Shown piece by piece: positions 9,039-18,452 of a stretch of DNA of 47,388 bases (within the stretch, counting starts at the first letter, position 1; every line of letters starts with the position of its first letter). The notes beneath the pieces were generated by a model. The model saw nothing but the letters and a program-made list of their open reading frames with translations, was not told the origin of the DNA and did not search any database. The translations under genes were made by a program, and so were the position numbers. Origin of the DNA: Deltaproteobacteria bacterium. Its GTDB lineage: Bacteria > Desulfobacterota > Desulfuromonadia > Desulfuromonadales > BM103. The stretch lies in assembly GCA_024279915.1 (NCBI GenBank), contig JAJRRB010000048.1, positions 1 to 47,388 on the forward strand. Direction: 5' to 3'.

Positions 9039-9907
9039 GATAAGCCGACTTTGGATGAAGGTGCTGTACGTGGCGGTTCAATCAGTGCTCGGCCAAGATA
9101 AGGGCTGCGTCGGCCGTCGTAAAAAAAACGTTCACCTGAAACGTCATACGGGTAAAGCCAGAAATTGCGCGACAGGATGACATCTTCTGGAACGTTTTCT
9201 CCAAGCACCACATGATATTCTGCGGGTACTCCGAATGAGTTGTTTTCGATATGGTAATCGCGGGGATGAGAGGTGATAAAGAGGTTGACGTTGTTGCCAA
9301 CAAATTTGTTTTCGCAAATCACCGGGGAGCCGAAATGAAAGCGAATGCCGGTGTTATTGTTACGCAAAAGGTTACGCTCAATAAGGATTTCAGACTCATT
9401 GAAACGAATACCAACCAGATTATCTTCAAATAGAGACTGTTCGATATAAACCTGAGAGCCCCAGCTATGTATCGCGCTGTCCGCCTGCCGGAAAACACAA
9501 TATTCAAAGACAGCTTCTTTGCTGTTAAACAGATTGATTGCTCCCCAGAACCCGGCTGTCGCGTCAGGATCAACCGCCTCAAAGAGAATTGGTTCAGATG
9601 GAGTTCCTATCGCATATATCTGTCCTTTAATGATCAGTTCATTACCCGGAAAGTGTGGATGATCAACAAAATCGCCAGGACCGGCACCGGCAGCCATGAA
9701 ACGGACTCTGGTTCCCGGCAGAATGGTCAATTTGACATCTTCCTCCAGGACGACATCACCGGCAACCAGGACATCTCCCTGCCATATCAAATCGCCATGC
9801 AGGACGCCGCTCACGACCACTTTTCGTTCAGCAAGGCAACCAGTGAGCATCAAACAAAGTGCGCCCAAAATCATAGTACAGGTGAAGATATGGGATAAAC
9901 GCAGCAT
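9026..9907 (-). CDS. Lipoprotein with right-handed parallel beta-helix
   Basis: The preferred start is ATG at 9907, giving 293 residues with a lipoprotein signal peptide and lipobox LTGC (Cys 24). A more upstream ATG at 9943 lies inside the stem of the preceding transcription terminator and would place 12 extra residues before the signal, so it is unlikely. The mature protein has repeating short strands of the pectate-lyase/NosD type: LTILPGTRVRF, then ELIIKGQIYAIGTP, FEYCVFRQADSAIH, IEQSLFEDNLVGIRF and IERNLLRNNNTGIRF. Such right-handed beta-helix lipoproteins bind or process polysaccharide or act as surface scaffolds. No catalytic residues can be assigned. It is separated from secDF by a terminator and overlaps recJ. 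Confidence 0.8.
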   Translation of the reverse strand: MLRLSHIFTCTMILGALCLMLTGCLAERKVVVSGVLHGDLIWQGDVLVAGDVVLEEDVKLTILPGTRVRFMAAGAGPGDFVDHPHFPGNELIIKGQIYAIGTPSEPILFEAVDPDATAGFWGAINLFNSKEAVFEYCVFRQADSAIHSWGSQVYIEQSLFEDNLVGIRFNESEILIERNLLRNNNTGIRFHFGSPVICENKFVGNNVNLFITSHPRDYHIENNSFGVPAEYHVVLGENVPEDVILSRNFWLYPYDVSGERFFYDGRRSPYLGRALIEPPRTAPSSKVGLSWNP

Positions 9908-9920
9908 AGGAGAGTACCCT

Positions 9921-9956
9921 AAAAGAAATCGGGCCGGAAGCAAGCTCCGGCCCGAT
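9921..9956 (-). terminator. Intrinsic terminator after the secDF-TPR operon
   Basis: ATCGGGCCGGA and TCCGGCCCGAT (9928-9956) form an 11-bp GC-rich stem with a 7-nt loop. On the minus strand it is followed by TTCTTTT. It lies 11 bp beyond the TPR gene stop and just before the lipoprotein gene start. Confidence 0.85.
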
Positions 9957-9966
9957 GATGAACATG

Positions 9967-10539
9967 TTACTTTTTTTCAGTCTGTGGGTGAGACCGCAAA
10001 AACTCAAGATCCTGGCGAACCCGGTCTGAACCTGGGCCGGTCGGACTGATTTCCAGAAAAAGCGTCCAGGCCTTCTCGGCTTTGGCAAAGTCCTGTAAAT
10101 CGTAACGGTAGACAATACCAAGATTGTAAACACTCGTAGCATGAGTCGGGTCGATGTCATTGGCTTTATTAAAGCTTTGAATGGCCCGGTCAAACCAGCC
10201 CAGACGTTTGAACATGACGCCCTGGTCAGTGAGAACATCCGGCGAGTTCGGCTGAATTTCAAGTGCCTTGTCGTAGGCCTCGATAGAATCCATAAACTGG
10301 TTGCTGTCAAAGTACTCATTACCGAGAGCGACCCAGGCCTGGAAATTAGCCGGATCAGCAGCGACAATACTTTTCAATTCGGTGAGCTTCTGCTGCAAGT
10401 TCACGGTTGGTGCCGACCCTACCGGAGCACTGGATGCTACCTGAGCACTCGTCCCGGAGCCCTTCTGGCCTGCGATATAACCAATGATGCAACCAGCAAT
10501 CAGTGTCACAACGGCAATCAGCAATGTCTCTTTTTTCAT
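9967..10539 (-). CDS. Membrane-anchored TPR protein
   Basis: 190 residues. An N-terminal transmembrane anchor (about 5-23) is followed by a Ser/Ala/Gly-rich linker. Three to four tetratricopeptide repeats then cover about residues 48-170, for example AWVALGNEYFDSNQFMDSIE, VLTDQGVMFKRLGWFDRAI and SVYNLGIVYRYDLQDFAKAE. It overlaps secF by four bases (ATGA), with GGAGG in the secF end as its ribosome binding site, so the two are translationally coupled. TPR proteins mediate protein-protein contacts, and here a role near the Sec translocon or in envelope assembly is inferred from context only. It is the last gene of the operon before a strong terminator. Confidence 0.85.
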   Translation of the reverse strand: MKKETLLIAVVTLIAGCIIGYIAGQKGSGTSAQVASSAPVGSAPTVNLQQKLTELKSIVAADPANFQAWVALGNEYFDSNQFMDSIEAYDKALEIQPNSPDVLTDQGVMFKRLGWFDRAIQSFNKANDIDPTHATSVYNLGIVYRYDLQDFAKAEKAWTLFLEISPTGPGSDRVRQDLEFLRSHPQTEKK

Positions 10540-11468
10540 TTGGCGCCCTCCTCTGCAGTCACCTTTTTCTGTCCACCGGAACGATAATCATCCCAGAAGA
10601 TCAACACCGGGCTGGCAACAAAGATAGAAGAGTAGGTACCGACCAGAATACCAATAAGCAATGCGAAGGCAAAATTGTGAATCACCCCGCCACCAAAGAT
10701 AAAGAGGGCGAGCACAACCATCAAGGTCGTTCCCGAAGTCAATATGGTACGTGACAGAGTTTCATTGATGGAACGATTCACAACCTCGCTGAAACCCTTT
10801 TTCTTATGCTTGCCGTAGTTTTCACGAATCCGGTCATAAACAATGATCGTGTCGTTCAGCGAATAACCGATAATGGCCAGGAAAGCAGCGATAATTGGCA
10901 AATCAATTTCCCGACCAGTGAGGGAAAACGCACCAAGTGTGATGAGGACATCGTGCATCAGAGCAATAATCGCCCCGATTGCAAAACGCAGCTCAAATCG
11001 CCAGGCGATATAGATCATAATGCCGATCATAGCGTAGACAAGCGAAAGGATACCTTTTTGACGCAGGTCTTTGCCGACCTGTGGGCCAACCATCTCCACG
11101 CGACGGATATCTACCATTCCCTCGCCGTAGACCATGTTAAGGCTGCCAGAAATCATACCAGAAAGCTGCTGGCCTTTGCCTGTCTCCTGGACACGGATCA
11201 GAAATTCATTGGTGTCGTCACCAAAACGCTGAACAACCACCGTACCGAGGTCCATTGAGGCAAGACTGTCCTTAATTTTAGCTGCATCGGTATTCTCGAC
11301 AAACTTGACCTGAACAAGTGTACCGCCGACAAAATCAATGCCGTAATTCGGACCGCCTTTAACAACCAGCGACACCAGACCGATCAGGATGACAACAGCG
11401 GACAGAATCAAGGCAATCTTCCGCTTGCCGGTAAAATTAATATTAATATCATGTTTGATAATCTGCAT
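10536..11468 (-). CDS. secF: Protein translocase subunit SecF
   Basis: 310 residues, normal length. It starts with a polar segment and TM1 (ALILSAVVILIGLVSL), followed by GGPNYGIDFVGGTLVQVKF, a classical SecF periplasmic start. The C-terminal five-helix RND-like bundle includes the segment around YSLNDTIIVYDRIREN with its conserved Asp and Arg, and a late FGGGVIHNFAFALLIGILVGTYSSIF helix. SecF works with SecD and YajC to use the proton-motive force to complete translocation through SecYEG in the inner membrane. It lies 9 bp after secD. Confidence 0.97.
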   Translation of the reverse strand: MQIIKHDININFTGKRKIALILSAVVILIGLVSLVVKGGPNYGIDFVGGTLVQVKFVENTDAAKIKDSLASMDLGTVVVQRFGDDTNEFLIRVQETGKGQQLSGMISGSLNMVYGEGMVDIRRVEMVGPQVGKDLRQKGILSLVYAMIGIMIYIAWRFELRFAIGAIIALMHDVLITLGAFSLTGREIDLPIIAAFLAIIGYSLNDTIIVYDRIRENYGKHKKKGFSEVVNRSINETLSRTILTSGTTLMVVLALFIFGGGVIHNFAFALLIGILVGTYSSIFVASPVLIFWDDYRSGGQKKVTAEEGAK

Positions 11469-11477
11469 TGAGAACTC

Positions 11478-13076
11478 CTAAATACTCAAACGGTCCACTT
11501 TACCGCGCGACAGGTAAAGATCGAAAATCAATCGCGAAACCACAACAGCGGTAAAGAGTGAAGAGAGGATGCCCACTGATAAGGTGACAGCGAAACCTTT
11601 AACCGGTCCGGTGCCAAACTGAAATAGCACCAGAGCTGCAATCAGTGTCGTAACATTGGCATCGATGATCGTCAGCTTTGCTTTTTCAAAGCCAGCTTCC
11701 ATTGCAGCCCGTGCTGTACGTCCCAAGCGAATTTCTTCACGAATACGCTCAAAAATCAGGACATTGGCGTCAACCGCCATACCAATGGTCAGAACGATAC
11801 CGGCGATTCCGGGCAGGGTCAGGGTTGCACCGAATATAGACAACATGGCCATGATGAAGACAATGTTCAGAATCAGCACAAAATTGGCCACCAGGCCGGA
11901 CAGCTTGTAATAGATCAACATGGCCACAATCACCAACAGGCCACCGATCAGCACAGAAAGAACCCCCTGGTTGATCGAATCCTGACCTAGAGACGGGCCT
12001 ACTGTACGGTTTTCGAGGATATCAACTGGCGCTGGCAGAGAACCGGCGCGCAGAACAATTGCCAGGTCGGTAGCTTCCTGCTCGGTGAAACTGCCACTGA
12101 CCTGAGCACTGCCGCCAGAGATACGTTCTCGAATAACCGGAGCTGAGTAGACGGTGTCATCAAGAACGATCGCCATACGTCTGCCGACGTTAGCCGCGGT
12201 AATCTGATCAAAACGTTTGGCACCAACGGAATTGAAATCGATGGCGACATAAGGGTCATTAAAGCGGGTATCGATACGCACCTGAGCATTGGAGAGCAGG
12301 TCACCGGTCAGGATGGTTTTATTCTCGACCACAAGTGGAGTCTCGGTGACCGCACCAGAGCGAGGATCGACGTTGCGCTCGTAGAGGAGTTGCCCACCCG
12401 GGGGTATATTGCCAGCGATAGCATCTTGCGGATTGACATCCTCCATGACCATCTTGAACTCAAGGAGTGCCGTTTTGCCAAGCAGGTCGATGGCGCGTTG
12501 AGGATCTTTGATCCCCGGCAACTGACTCAGAATGCGATTATCTGCCTGGCGTTGCAGAGTCGGTTCACTAACGCCAAACTCGTCCACGCGGTTACGCAAA
12601 GTTTCCAGAGCCTGACGAACAGCATAGTCACGCACTTCTTCGATTTCATTGTCGCTCATGCGGTAGTTCTTCTGAACATAACCGCCTTCGGCTGACAAAG
12701 TTATCGTTTCCAGACTAGGGAATGTATCAGCCATAATGGCATCAACTTGCTCACCGGCTTCCTTGTCATAGACGGTGATGACGATGCGTTCACCGGAAGA
12801 ACGATCTACGCGTTTGAAAATCACATCCTTTTCACGCAGCAAGCCTTCAGTCTGGTCGACAATTGTATCAAGACGACTTTCCACGGCTTTATCAACATCG
12901 ACGCCAAGGACCAGGTGCATGCCACCTTGCAGGTCGAGACCAAGGTGAATTGGATCAAAGGCCTTGCGCCACCAGTCCGGCAAATTGCTGCCGAAGAGTG
13001 TTGGTCCAAGTGAAACCAGGGCTAGCACGAGACAGCCCAGCACGAGACCAGTCCGAATCTTGAGGCTATTGGACAT
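11478..13076 (-). CDS. secD: Protein translocase subunit SecD
   Basis: 532 residues. TM1 (about 9-28) is followed by the SecD hallmark GLDLQGGMHLVLGVDVDKA and the large periplasmic P1 region. That region includes LRNRVDEFGVSEPTLQRQ and a head subdomain ending in GSFTEQEATDLAIVLRAGSLPAP. The C-terminal five helices include AGIVLTIGMAVDANVLIFERIREE, carrying the conserved Asp of the proton path. An AAAGGAGA ribosome binding site precedes the ATG. It is followed by secF and preceded, after 119 bp, by yajC. The gap to yajC holds a small hairpin (CGACCCG/CGGGTCG) without a T-run. Confidence 0.97.
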   Translation of the reverse strand: MSNSLKIRTGLVLGCLVLALVSLGPTLFGSNLPDWWRKAFDPIHLGLDLQGGMHLVLGVDVDKAVESRLDTIVDQTEGLLREKDVIFKRVDRSSGERIVITVYDKEAGEQVDAIMADTFPSLETITLSAEGGYVQKNYRMSDNEIEEVRDYAVRQALETLRNRVDEFGVSEPTLQRQADNRILSQLPGIKDPQRAIDLLGKTALLEFKMVMEDVNPQDAIAGNIPPGGQLLYERNVDPRSGAVTETPLVVENKTILTGDLLSNAQVRIDTRFNDPYVAIDFNSVGAKRFDQITAANVGRRMAIVLDDTVYSAPVIRERISGGSAQVSGSFTEQEATDLAIVLRAGSLPAPVDILENRTVGPSLGQDSINQGVLSVLIGGLLVIVAMLIYYKLSGLVANFVLILNIVFIMAMLSIFGATLTLPGIAGIVLTIGMAVDANVLIFERIREEIRLGRTARAAMEAGFEKAKLTIIDANVTTLIAALVLFQFGTGPVKGFAVTLSVGILSSLFTAVVVSRLIFDLYLSRGKVDRLSI

Positions 13077-13195
13077 TCTGTTGCATCTCCTTTCAACCGA
13101 CCCGATTGACGGGTCGTCCGGTTCTTATATGGGAGGCTGTTGAACTAGCAAGCCGGACTATCAATGAGCTGGCTGCCAACATTCCCCTACAGCGA

Positions 13196-13519
13196 CTACT
13201 CTTCCAGTTGGTCAGTCCTGGTACCAACGATGGAACTGCGGTTGACCTTGACACGCACGTTGCTGGCAATTTCCAGAGTCGCGATGGTGTCCTGAACGGC
13301 TACAATTTTGCCATGCATTCCACCGGCGGTTACCACCTGATCGCCTGTTTTAAGGTTATTAATTAATTCCTTGTGCTGTTTAGCGCGCTTCTGCTGTGGG
13401 CGAATCAGCAAGAAGTAGAAAATCGCGAACATGATAACCAGCATGACAATTCCTTCCATACCGGAACCACCCTCTTGAGTAGAACCACCAGCCATTGCGG
13501 ATGCATTGGTTGCAAACAT
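13196..13519 (-). CDS. yajC: Preprotein translocase subunit YajC
   Basis: 107 residues. A short N-terminus is followed by one transmembrane helix (about 25-40, IVMLVIMFAIFYFLLIRPQQKR) ending in the conserved RPQQKRAKQH motif. The soluble domain carries LKTGDQVVTAGGMHGKIVAV. YajC associates with SecDF in the inner membrane. GGAGG lies nine bases before the ATG. The placement tgt-yajC-secD-secF is the classical bacterial order. Confidence 0.96.
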   Translation of the reverse strand: MFATNASAMAGGSTQEGGSGMEGIVMLVIMFAIFYFLLIRPQQKRAKQHKELINNLKTGDQVVTAGGMHGKIVAVQDTIATLEIASNVRVKVNRSSIVGTRTDQLEE

Positions 13520-13586
13520 GTGTTTCCTCCTTAGTATCAGTCACTTAAAGTTTTAGTAGTTAATCATACGGAACCGGTGAGAGCCT

Positions 13587-14813
<1,227 letters not shown>

Positions 14814-14817
14814 TCAA

Positions 14818-15840
14818 TCAACATACAATCGCCATAGCTAAAAAACGATAGCCATGCTCAACCGCCTGCCGATAAGCTTCCAGAATAAAATCTCTGCCAG
14901 CAAAAGCTGAGACCAACACGAGCAGTGTAGACTTGGGAAGATGAAAATTGGTAATCAGGGCATCGACCATGCGGAAGTTGAATCCCGGCAGAATGAAAAG
15001 ATCCGTTTCACCCTGCCCTGCCTGCAATAGGCCCTGATCGTCTACCGCATGTTCAAGAGTGCGGGTCACCGTCGTCCCCAAAGCAACGATGCGACGGCCA
15101 TCAGCACGTGCAACATTGATCTGCTCTGCAGTTGTCTGCGGAATCTCATAGGCCTCTGAATGCATGCGATGCTCACGCAGGTTCTCGGTACGAACCGGCA
15201 AGAAGGTGCCCGGGCCAACATGTAGGGTAACGCCACAGACATCGATATTGCGGGCGGCCAAAGCGGCGAAAGTCTCTTCGGTAAAATGCAGTCCAGCCGT
15301 CGGTGCTGCCACTGCGCCAGGATTGTTGGCAAACACCGTCTGATAGCGATCCTTGTCAAAATCGTGATCTTCGCGACGGATGTACGGCGGCAAAGGCATA
15401 TGGCCTGCCCGTTCCAGCACTTCGAGGAATTCACCGGGACAGTTAAAGTGTATCAGTCGCTGTCCGTCTTCTTCAACTGCGACGACTTCACCACAAATCT
15501 CTTCCGGGAACTCAAGCAGATTGCCTATTCGCACCGGCTTGGAACTTCGAGTCATACAACGCCAAACATTCTTTATAGGATCGATTTGGCGGACCAGTAA
15601 AGCTTCCACCTGTCCGCCGCTCTGTTTTTTACCAAGGAGTCGAGCAGGCAACACACGGGTTTCATTGCGCACCAGCAGGTCACCCTCGCGAAGAAGTTCG
15701 GGCAAAGAGTCAAAGTTTCGGTGAGTAATTCGCGCGCGCTCTCTATTCAGGAGTAGCAGGCGTGAAGCAGAACGATCGCTAAGGGGCTGTTGTGCAATCA
15801 GCTCTTGCGGAAGATCATAATTATATTCTGTCAACTTCAT
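14818..15840 (-). CDS. queA: S-adenosylmethionine:tRNA ribosyltransferase-isomerase
   Basis: 340 residues, normal length. Recognisable QueA blocks: YNYDLPQELIAQQPLSDRSASRLL at the start, RNETRVLPARL, GAVAAPTAGLHFTEE, and FILPGFNFRMVDALITNFHLPKSTLL followed by LVSAFAGRD. The enzyme transfers and isomerises the ribosyl part of SAM onto preQ1-modified tRNA to give epoxyqueuosine in the cytoplasm. It heads the queA-tgt-yajC-secDF run on the minus strand. Confidence 0.97.
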   Translation of the reverse strand: MKLTEYNYDLPQELIAQQPLSDRSASRLLLLNRERARITHRNFDSLPELLREGDLLVRNETRVLPARLLGKKQSGGQVEALLVRQIDPIKNVWRCMTRSSKPVRIGNLLEFPEEICGEVVAVEEDGQRLIHFNCPGEFLEVLERAGHMPLPPYIRREDHDFDKDRYQTVFANNPGAVAAPTAGLHFTEETFAALAARNIDVCGVTLHVGPGTFLPVRTENLREHRMHSEAYEIPQTTAEQINVARADGRRIVALGTTVTRTLEHAVDDQGLLQAGQGETDLFILPGFNFRMVDALITNFHLPKSTLLVLVSAFAGRDFILEAYRQAVEHGYRFLAMAIVC

Positions 15841-15880
15841 AGAGCATTAACACTTGCAATTATATGCTTATGCATATACA

Positions 15881-16075
15881 TTAACTTGTCTTAACTAGGT
15901 AAACGAGAAAGAGACCCGCCAGCATAAAAAAAAGGCCGATTCCACGCAATGAGCTATCATTCAACTGGGAGAGTTCAATCAGCATACGCTTGGTTCCACG
16001 CGGCGAAAGAAACCATGGAACGCCTTCAATAATCAAGACAACGCCGAGCACAACAACCAAAGGTTCAAGGGACAT
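15881..16075 (-). CDS. DUF2065 small membrane protein
   Basis: 64 residues with two hydrophobic segments (about 5-23 and 43-61) separated by a short polar loop. The pattern LVVVLGVVLIIEGVPWFLSPRGTKRML followed by LRGIGLFFMLAGLFLVYLV is typical of the DUF2065 (YjeT-like) family of inner-membrane proteins of unknown function. The gene is 40 bp upstream of queA on the same strand and may be the first gene of that transcript. No clear ribosome binding site is seen before the ATG. Confidence 0.8.
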   Translation of the reverse strand: MSLEPLVVVLGVVLIIEGVPWFLSPRGTKRMLIELSQLNDSSLRGIGLFFMLAGLFLVYLVKTS

Positions 16076-16379
16076 GAGCAGAAGATAATATCCTTAAGAT
16101 GTTTTATGGTGTGTTTTTTGCAAAATTTATAGTATCTAGATTGGCCTATCCGCCAATCTAATGACACGGGCCAAATCAAATGTTGCTGGAATGACGATTT
16201 TCTTACATCGTCAAACCAAATAAAATATAGAGATATGCGAAAAGTGTCAAGTTAAGACGTTATTGTTATCTAAAAGATGGTGACAGCGCCATGGGTAGGC
16301 TAACGCCATATGGCGACGTTTCAGTGTAATGACGTAATTCTGAAGGGTTTATGCTCACAGGACTCCTTAAAAGCTAACT
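16076..16379. promoter_or_regulatory. Divergent intergenic region with hairpin and palindrome
   Basis: A 304-bp AT-rich divergent region between DUF2065/queA and the HD-GYP gene. It contains a perfect 8-bp inverted repeat AGATTGGC/GCCAATCT around a 6-nt spacer (16138-16159) and the 12-bp palindrome CGCCATATGGCG (16304-16315). Neither is followed by a T-run, so operator use is more likely than termination. No promoter can be assigned with confidence. Confidence 0.4.
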
Positions 16380-18419
16380 ATGAATTCACTCAAAATAAAA
16401 TTTCTTGGTTTGTGCTGCATTATCCTGATGGTCGCTATTGGCCTGACGACCTGGTACAACCTGCAGACGCAAAAAGCCATGCTCAGCAAACTGGCGACAG
16501 AACACGGTCGCATGCTGGCCGAAACAATTCGCAACAGCATTATCACAGATATGGCCAATGGCAAGAATGACCGTGTCGGCCACATCCTTGGCAAGATCAA
16601 CAGTGAGCCTGCCATTGATAACGTGCGCATTTTCGATGAATCCGGGCGCATCCTGATGGCAGCAAGCCCTGATGAGATTGGTGATCTGGTCTCCACATCA
16701 GAGCTGATGGCTTATCGTAATGGTAATTTCAATTTTTCCAGTTCGACGGTAGAAAGTGATCATTGCAATTCAATTGTACCGATCTACAACCAACAGATTT
16801 GCAACCCCTGCCATGATGAATCAATCAAGGTACTGGGCGTCCTGAATCTGCAGCTTTCCCTTGATGAACTGTCCAACATGCAGAACAGCGGACGCAACGC
16901 GACGATGATCGCATCTGGCGTCATGCTGGTTATCCTTATTCTGACAATCACAGCGTTCCTGCTCGTCTATGTTGATGCGCCAATCCGTAAGCTGGTCTCT
17001 GCCATGGATCATGTTGAGAAAGGCCAGTTTGATAAGGCCCATACATCAGTCAGCAGCTCCGACGAGATGACCCTGCTCTCTTCCAAGTTCAACTACATGG
17101 TACAGCGCCTGCGCGAGCTTATGGAAAGCACGGTCAAAAATGAACGTGAACTTGCAATCAGTCAGGAAAAACTCGCTCACAGTGAAGAGCTTCATGCCAT
17201 GAACATGACCCTTGAGGATCGCCTTAAGGAGATTGAATACCTCAACATCAACCTCGAGGAACGTATCGAGGAAATTGAGGAAGCCAACTACAAGATCGCC
17301 GACCTCGCCAGCGAACTTGAAGAAAAGGACATTGGTCTTACCCAGGCGGTCGATCGACTTCAGGCACTTTACAAAATGGGCCTGGCGGTCAATGCCACCG
17401 TGGACCTTGGCAAGTTGCTGGACCTGCTCAGCCAGAAGAGTATGGAAACCATGCGAGCCCAGGTTGGGTATATCCTCATGCTCAACGAGAAAACCGGCAA
17501 TCTTATCGTTGGCGGCGCTGGCGGTATTTCCGAGGATTTTGATCTCGAGTTGGAAATCCCACTCAAACCAGGTGGTGTCTCTTACTGGGTTATGAACAAT
17601 AACCAGCCGAAGCTTGTTGACGATGTCGACAAGGCACGTGAGTTCAGTAAAATGAGCCGACTGGGCTTTATCCGTGAATCAGTTATCTGTGCACCGTTAA
17701 CCGACCAGGAAAAAGTCATCGGCACAATTACTATCGCCGATCCTGTCGATGGCTCCAGCTTTGGCCCTGCAGATATTGAGCTGCTCACAACCATCGCTGC
17801 TCAGGCAAGTATTGTAATCCGCAATGCCCGGCTCTATGAAGCGCAGGAGAGTACCTATCTCAACACCGTTCAGGCACTCGTCTCCGCCATCGAGGCAAGC
17901 GACGCGTATACGCGTGGTCATTCAGAGCGGGTCACCCGTTACAGCGTGGCTCTGGCGAAGAGGATGGGGATGTCAGACGATCCTCTCAAACAACTCGAAC
18001 AGGCGGCTATCCTGCACGATATAGGTAAAATTGGCATTGATGTGGCACTCCTTCATAAGAAAGAAAAGCTGACTGCCGCAGATATTGATGTTCTTAAATT
18101 GCATCCTTCAATCGGTGTGCGTATACTAGAGCCGATTCATTTCTTGGGACCAGTCCGTGATATTATCGAACAGCACCACGAGCGGTATGACGGCAATGGC
18201 TACCCGAATGGCTTAAACGGTGATGAATGGCGTCTGGAAGGAAAAATTCTGGCTGTTTGCGATACTTACGATGCCATGACCTCTGATCGTCCCTACCGTA
18301 AAGCATTGTCTCATGAGATTGCCACACAGGAGATTCATGATCATTCTGGCACTCAGTTTGACCCGGAAGTGGCTGCAGAATTTCTTGCAATGTGCAACGA
18401 GGGTCAACTTCCTCAATAA
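16380..18419 (+). CDS. Sensor HD-GYP phosphodiesterase with periplasmic haem-c motif
   Basis: 679 residues. TM1 (about 8-26), a periplasmic sensor domain (27-172), TM2 (about 173-197), HAMP (198-250) and a long coiled coil (250-330) are followed by a GAF domain (about 335-480) and HD-GYP (about 500-665). The HD-GYP part has intact motifs: LHDIGKIGI (H546-D547), HHERYDGNGYP (G607-Y608-P609) and CDTYDAMTSDRPYR. Such domains hydrolyse c-di-GMP, and some prefer cGAMP. The periplasmic domain contains C141-N-P-C144-H145, a CxxCH covalent haem-attachment motif, as in haem-c PAS-like sensors of Geobacter chemoreceptors. It probably reports redox state, oxygen or NO to cyclic-dinucleotide turnover. 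It lies 33 bp upstream of the next signalling gene and was probably co-transcribed with it. Confidence 0.9.
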   Translation: MNSLKIKFLGLCCIILMVAIGLTTWYNLQTQKAMLSKLATEHGRMLAETIRNSIITDMANGKNDRVGHILGKINSEPAIDNVRIFDESGRILMAASPDEIGDLVSTSELMAYRNGNFNFSSSTVESDHCNSIVPIYNQQICNPCHDESIKVLGVLNLQLSLDELSNMQNSGRNATMIASGVMLVILILTITAFLLVYVDAPIRKLVSAMDHVEKGQFDKAHTSVSSSDEMTLLSSKFNYMVQRLRELMESTVKNERELAISQEKLAHSEELHAMNMTLEDRLKEIEYLNINLEERIEEIEEANYKIADLASELEEKDIGLTQAVDRLQALYKMGLAVNATVDLGKLLDLLSQKSMETMRAQVGYILMLNEKTGNLIVGGAGGISEDFDLELEIPLKPGGVSYWVMNNNQPKLVDDVDKAREFSKMSRLGFIRESVICAPLTDQEKVIGTITIADPVDGSSFGPADIELLTTIAAQASIVIRNARLYEAQESTYLNTVQALVSAIEASDAYTRGHSERVTRYSVALAKRMGMSDDPLKQLEQAAILHDIGKIGIDVALLHKKEKLTAADIDVLKLHPSIGVRILEPIHFLGPVRDIIEQHHERYDGNGYPNGLNGDEWRLEGKILAVCDTYDAMTSDRPYRKALSHEIATQEIHDHSGTQFDPEVAAEFLAMCNEGQLPQ

Positions 18420-18452
18420 CCAAATCATCCTGAGCAACAATCGAAGCCTCCT

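Noticed and set aside
9908-9943. Upstream start for the beta-helix lipoprotein
   Set aside because: That ATG lies inside the terminator stem of the preceding operon and would precede the lipoprotein signal with extra polar residues.
11656-11910. Plus-strand frames inside secD and many similar antisense frames across the window
   Set aside because: They lie opposite well-supported genes, lack ribosome binding sites and encode no recognisable protein.
13100-13120. CGACCCG/CGGGTCG hairpin between yajC and secD as a terminator
   Set aside because: No T-run follows and secD has its ribosome binding site right after it; read-through within the operon is expected.
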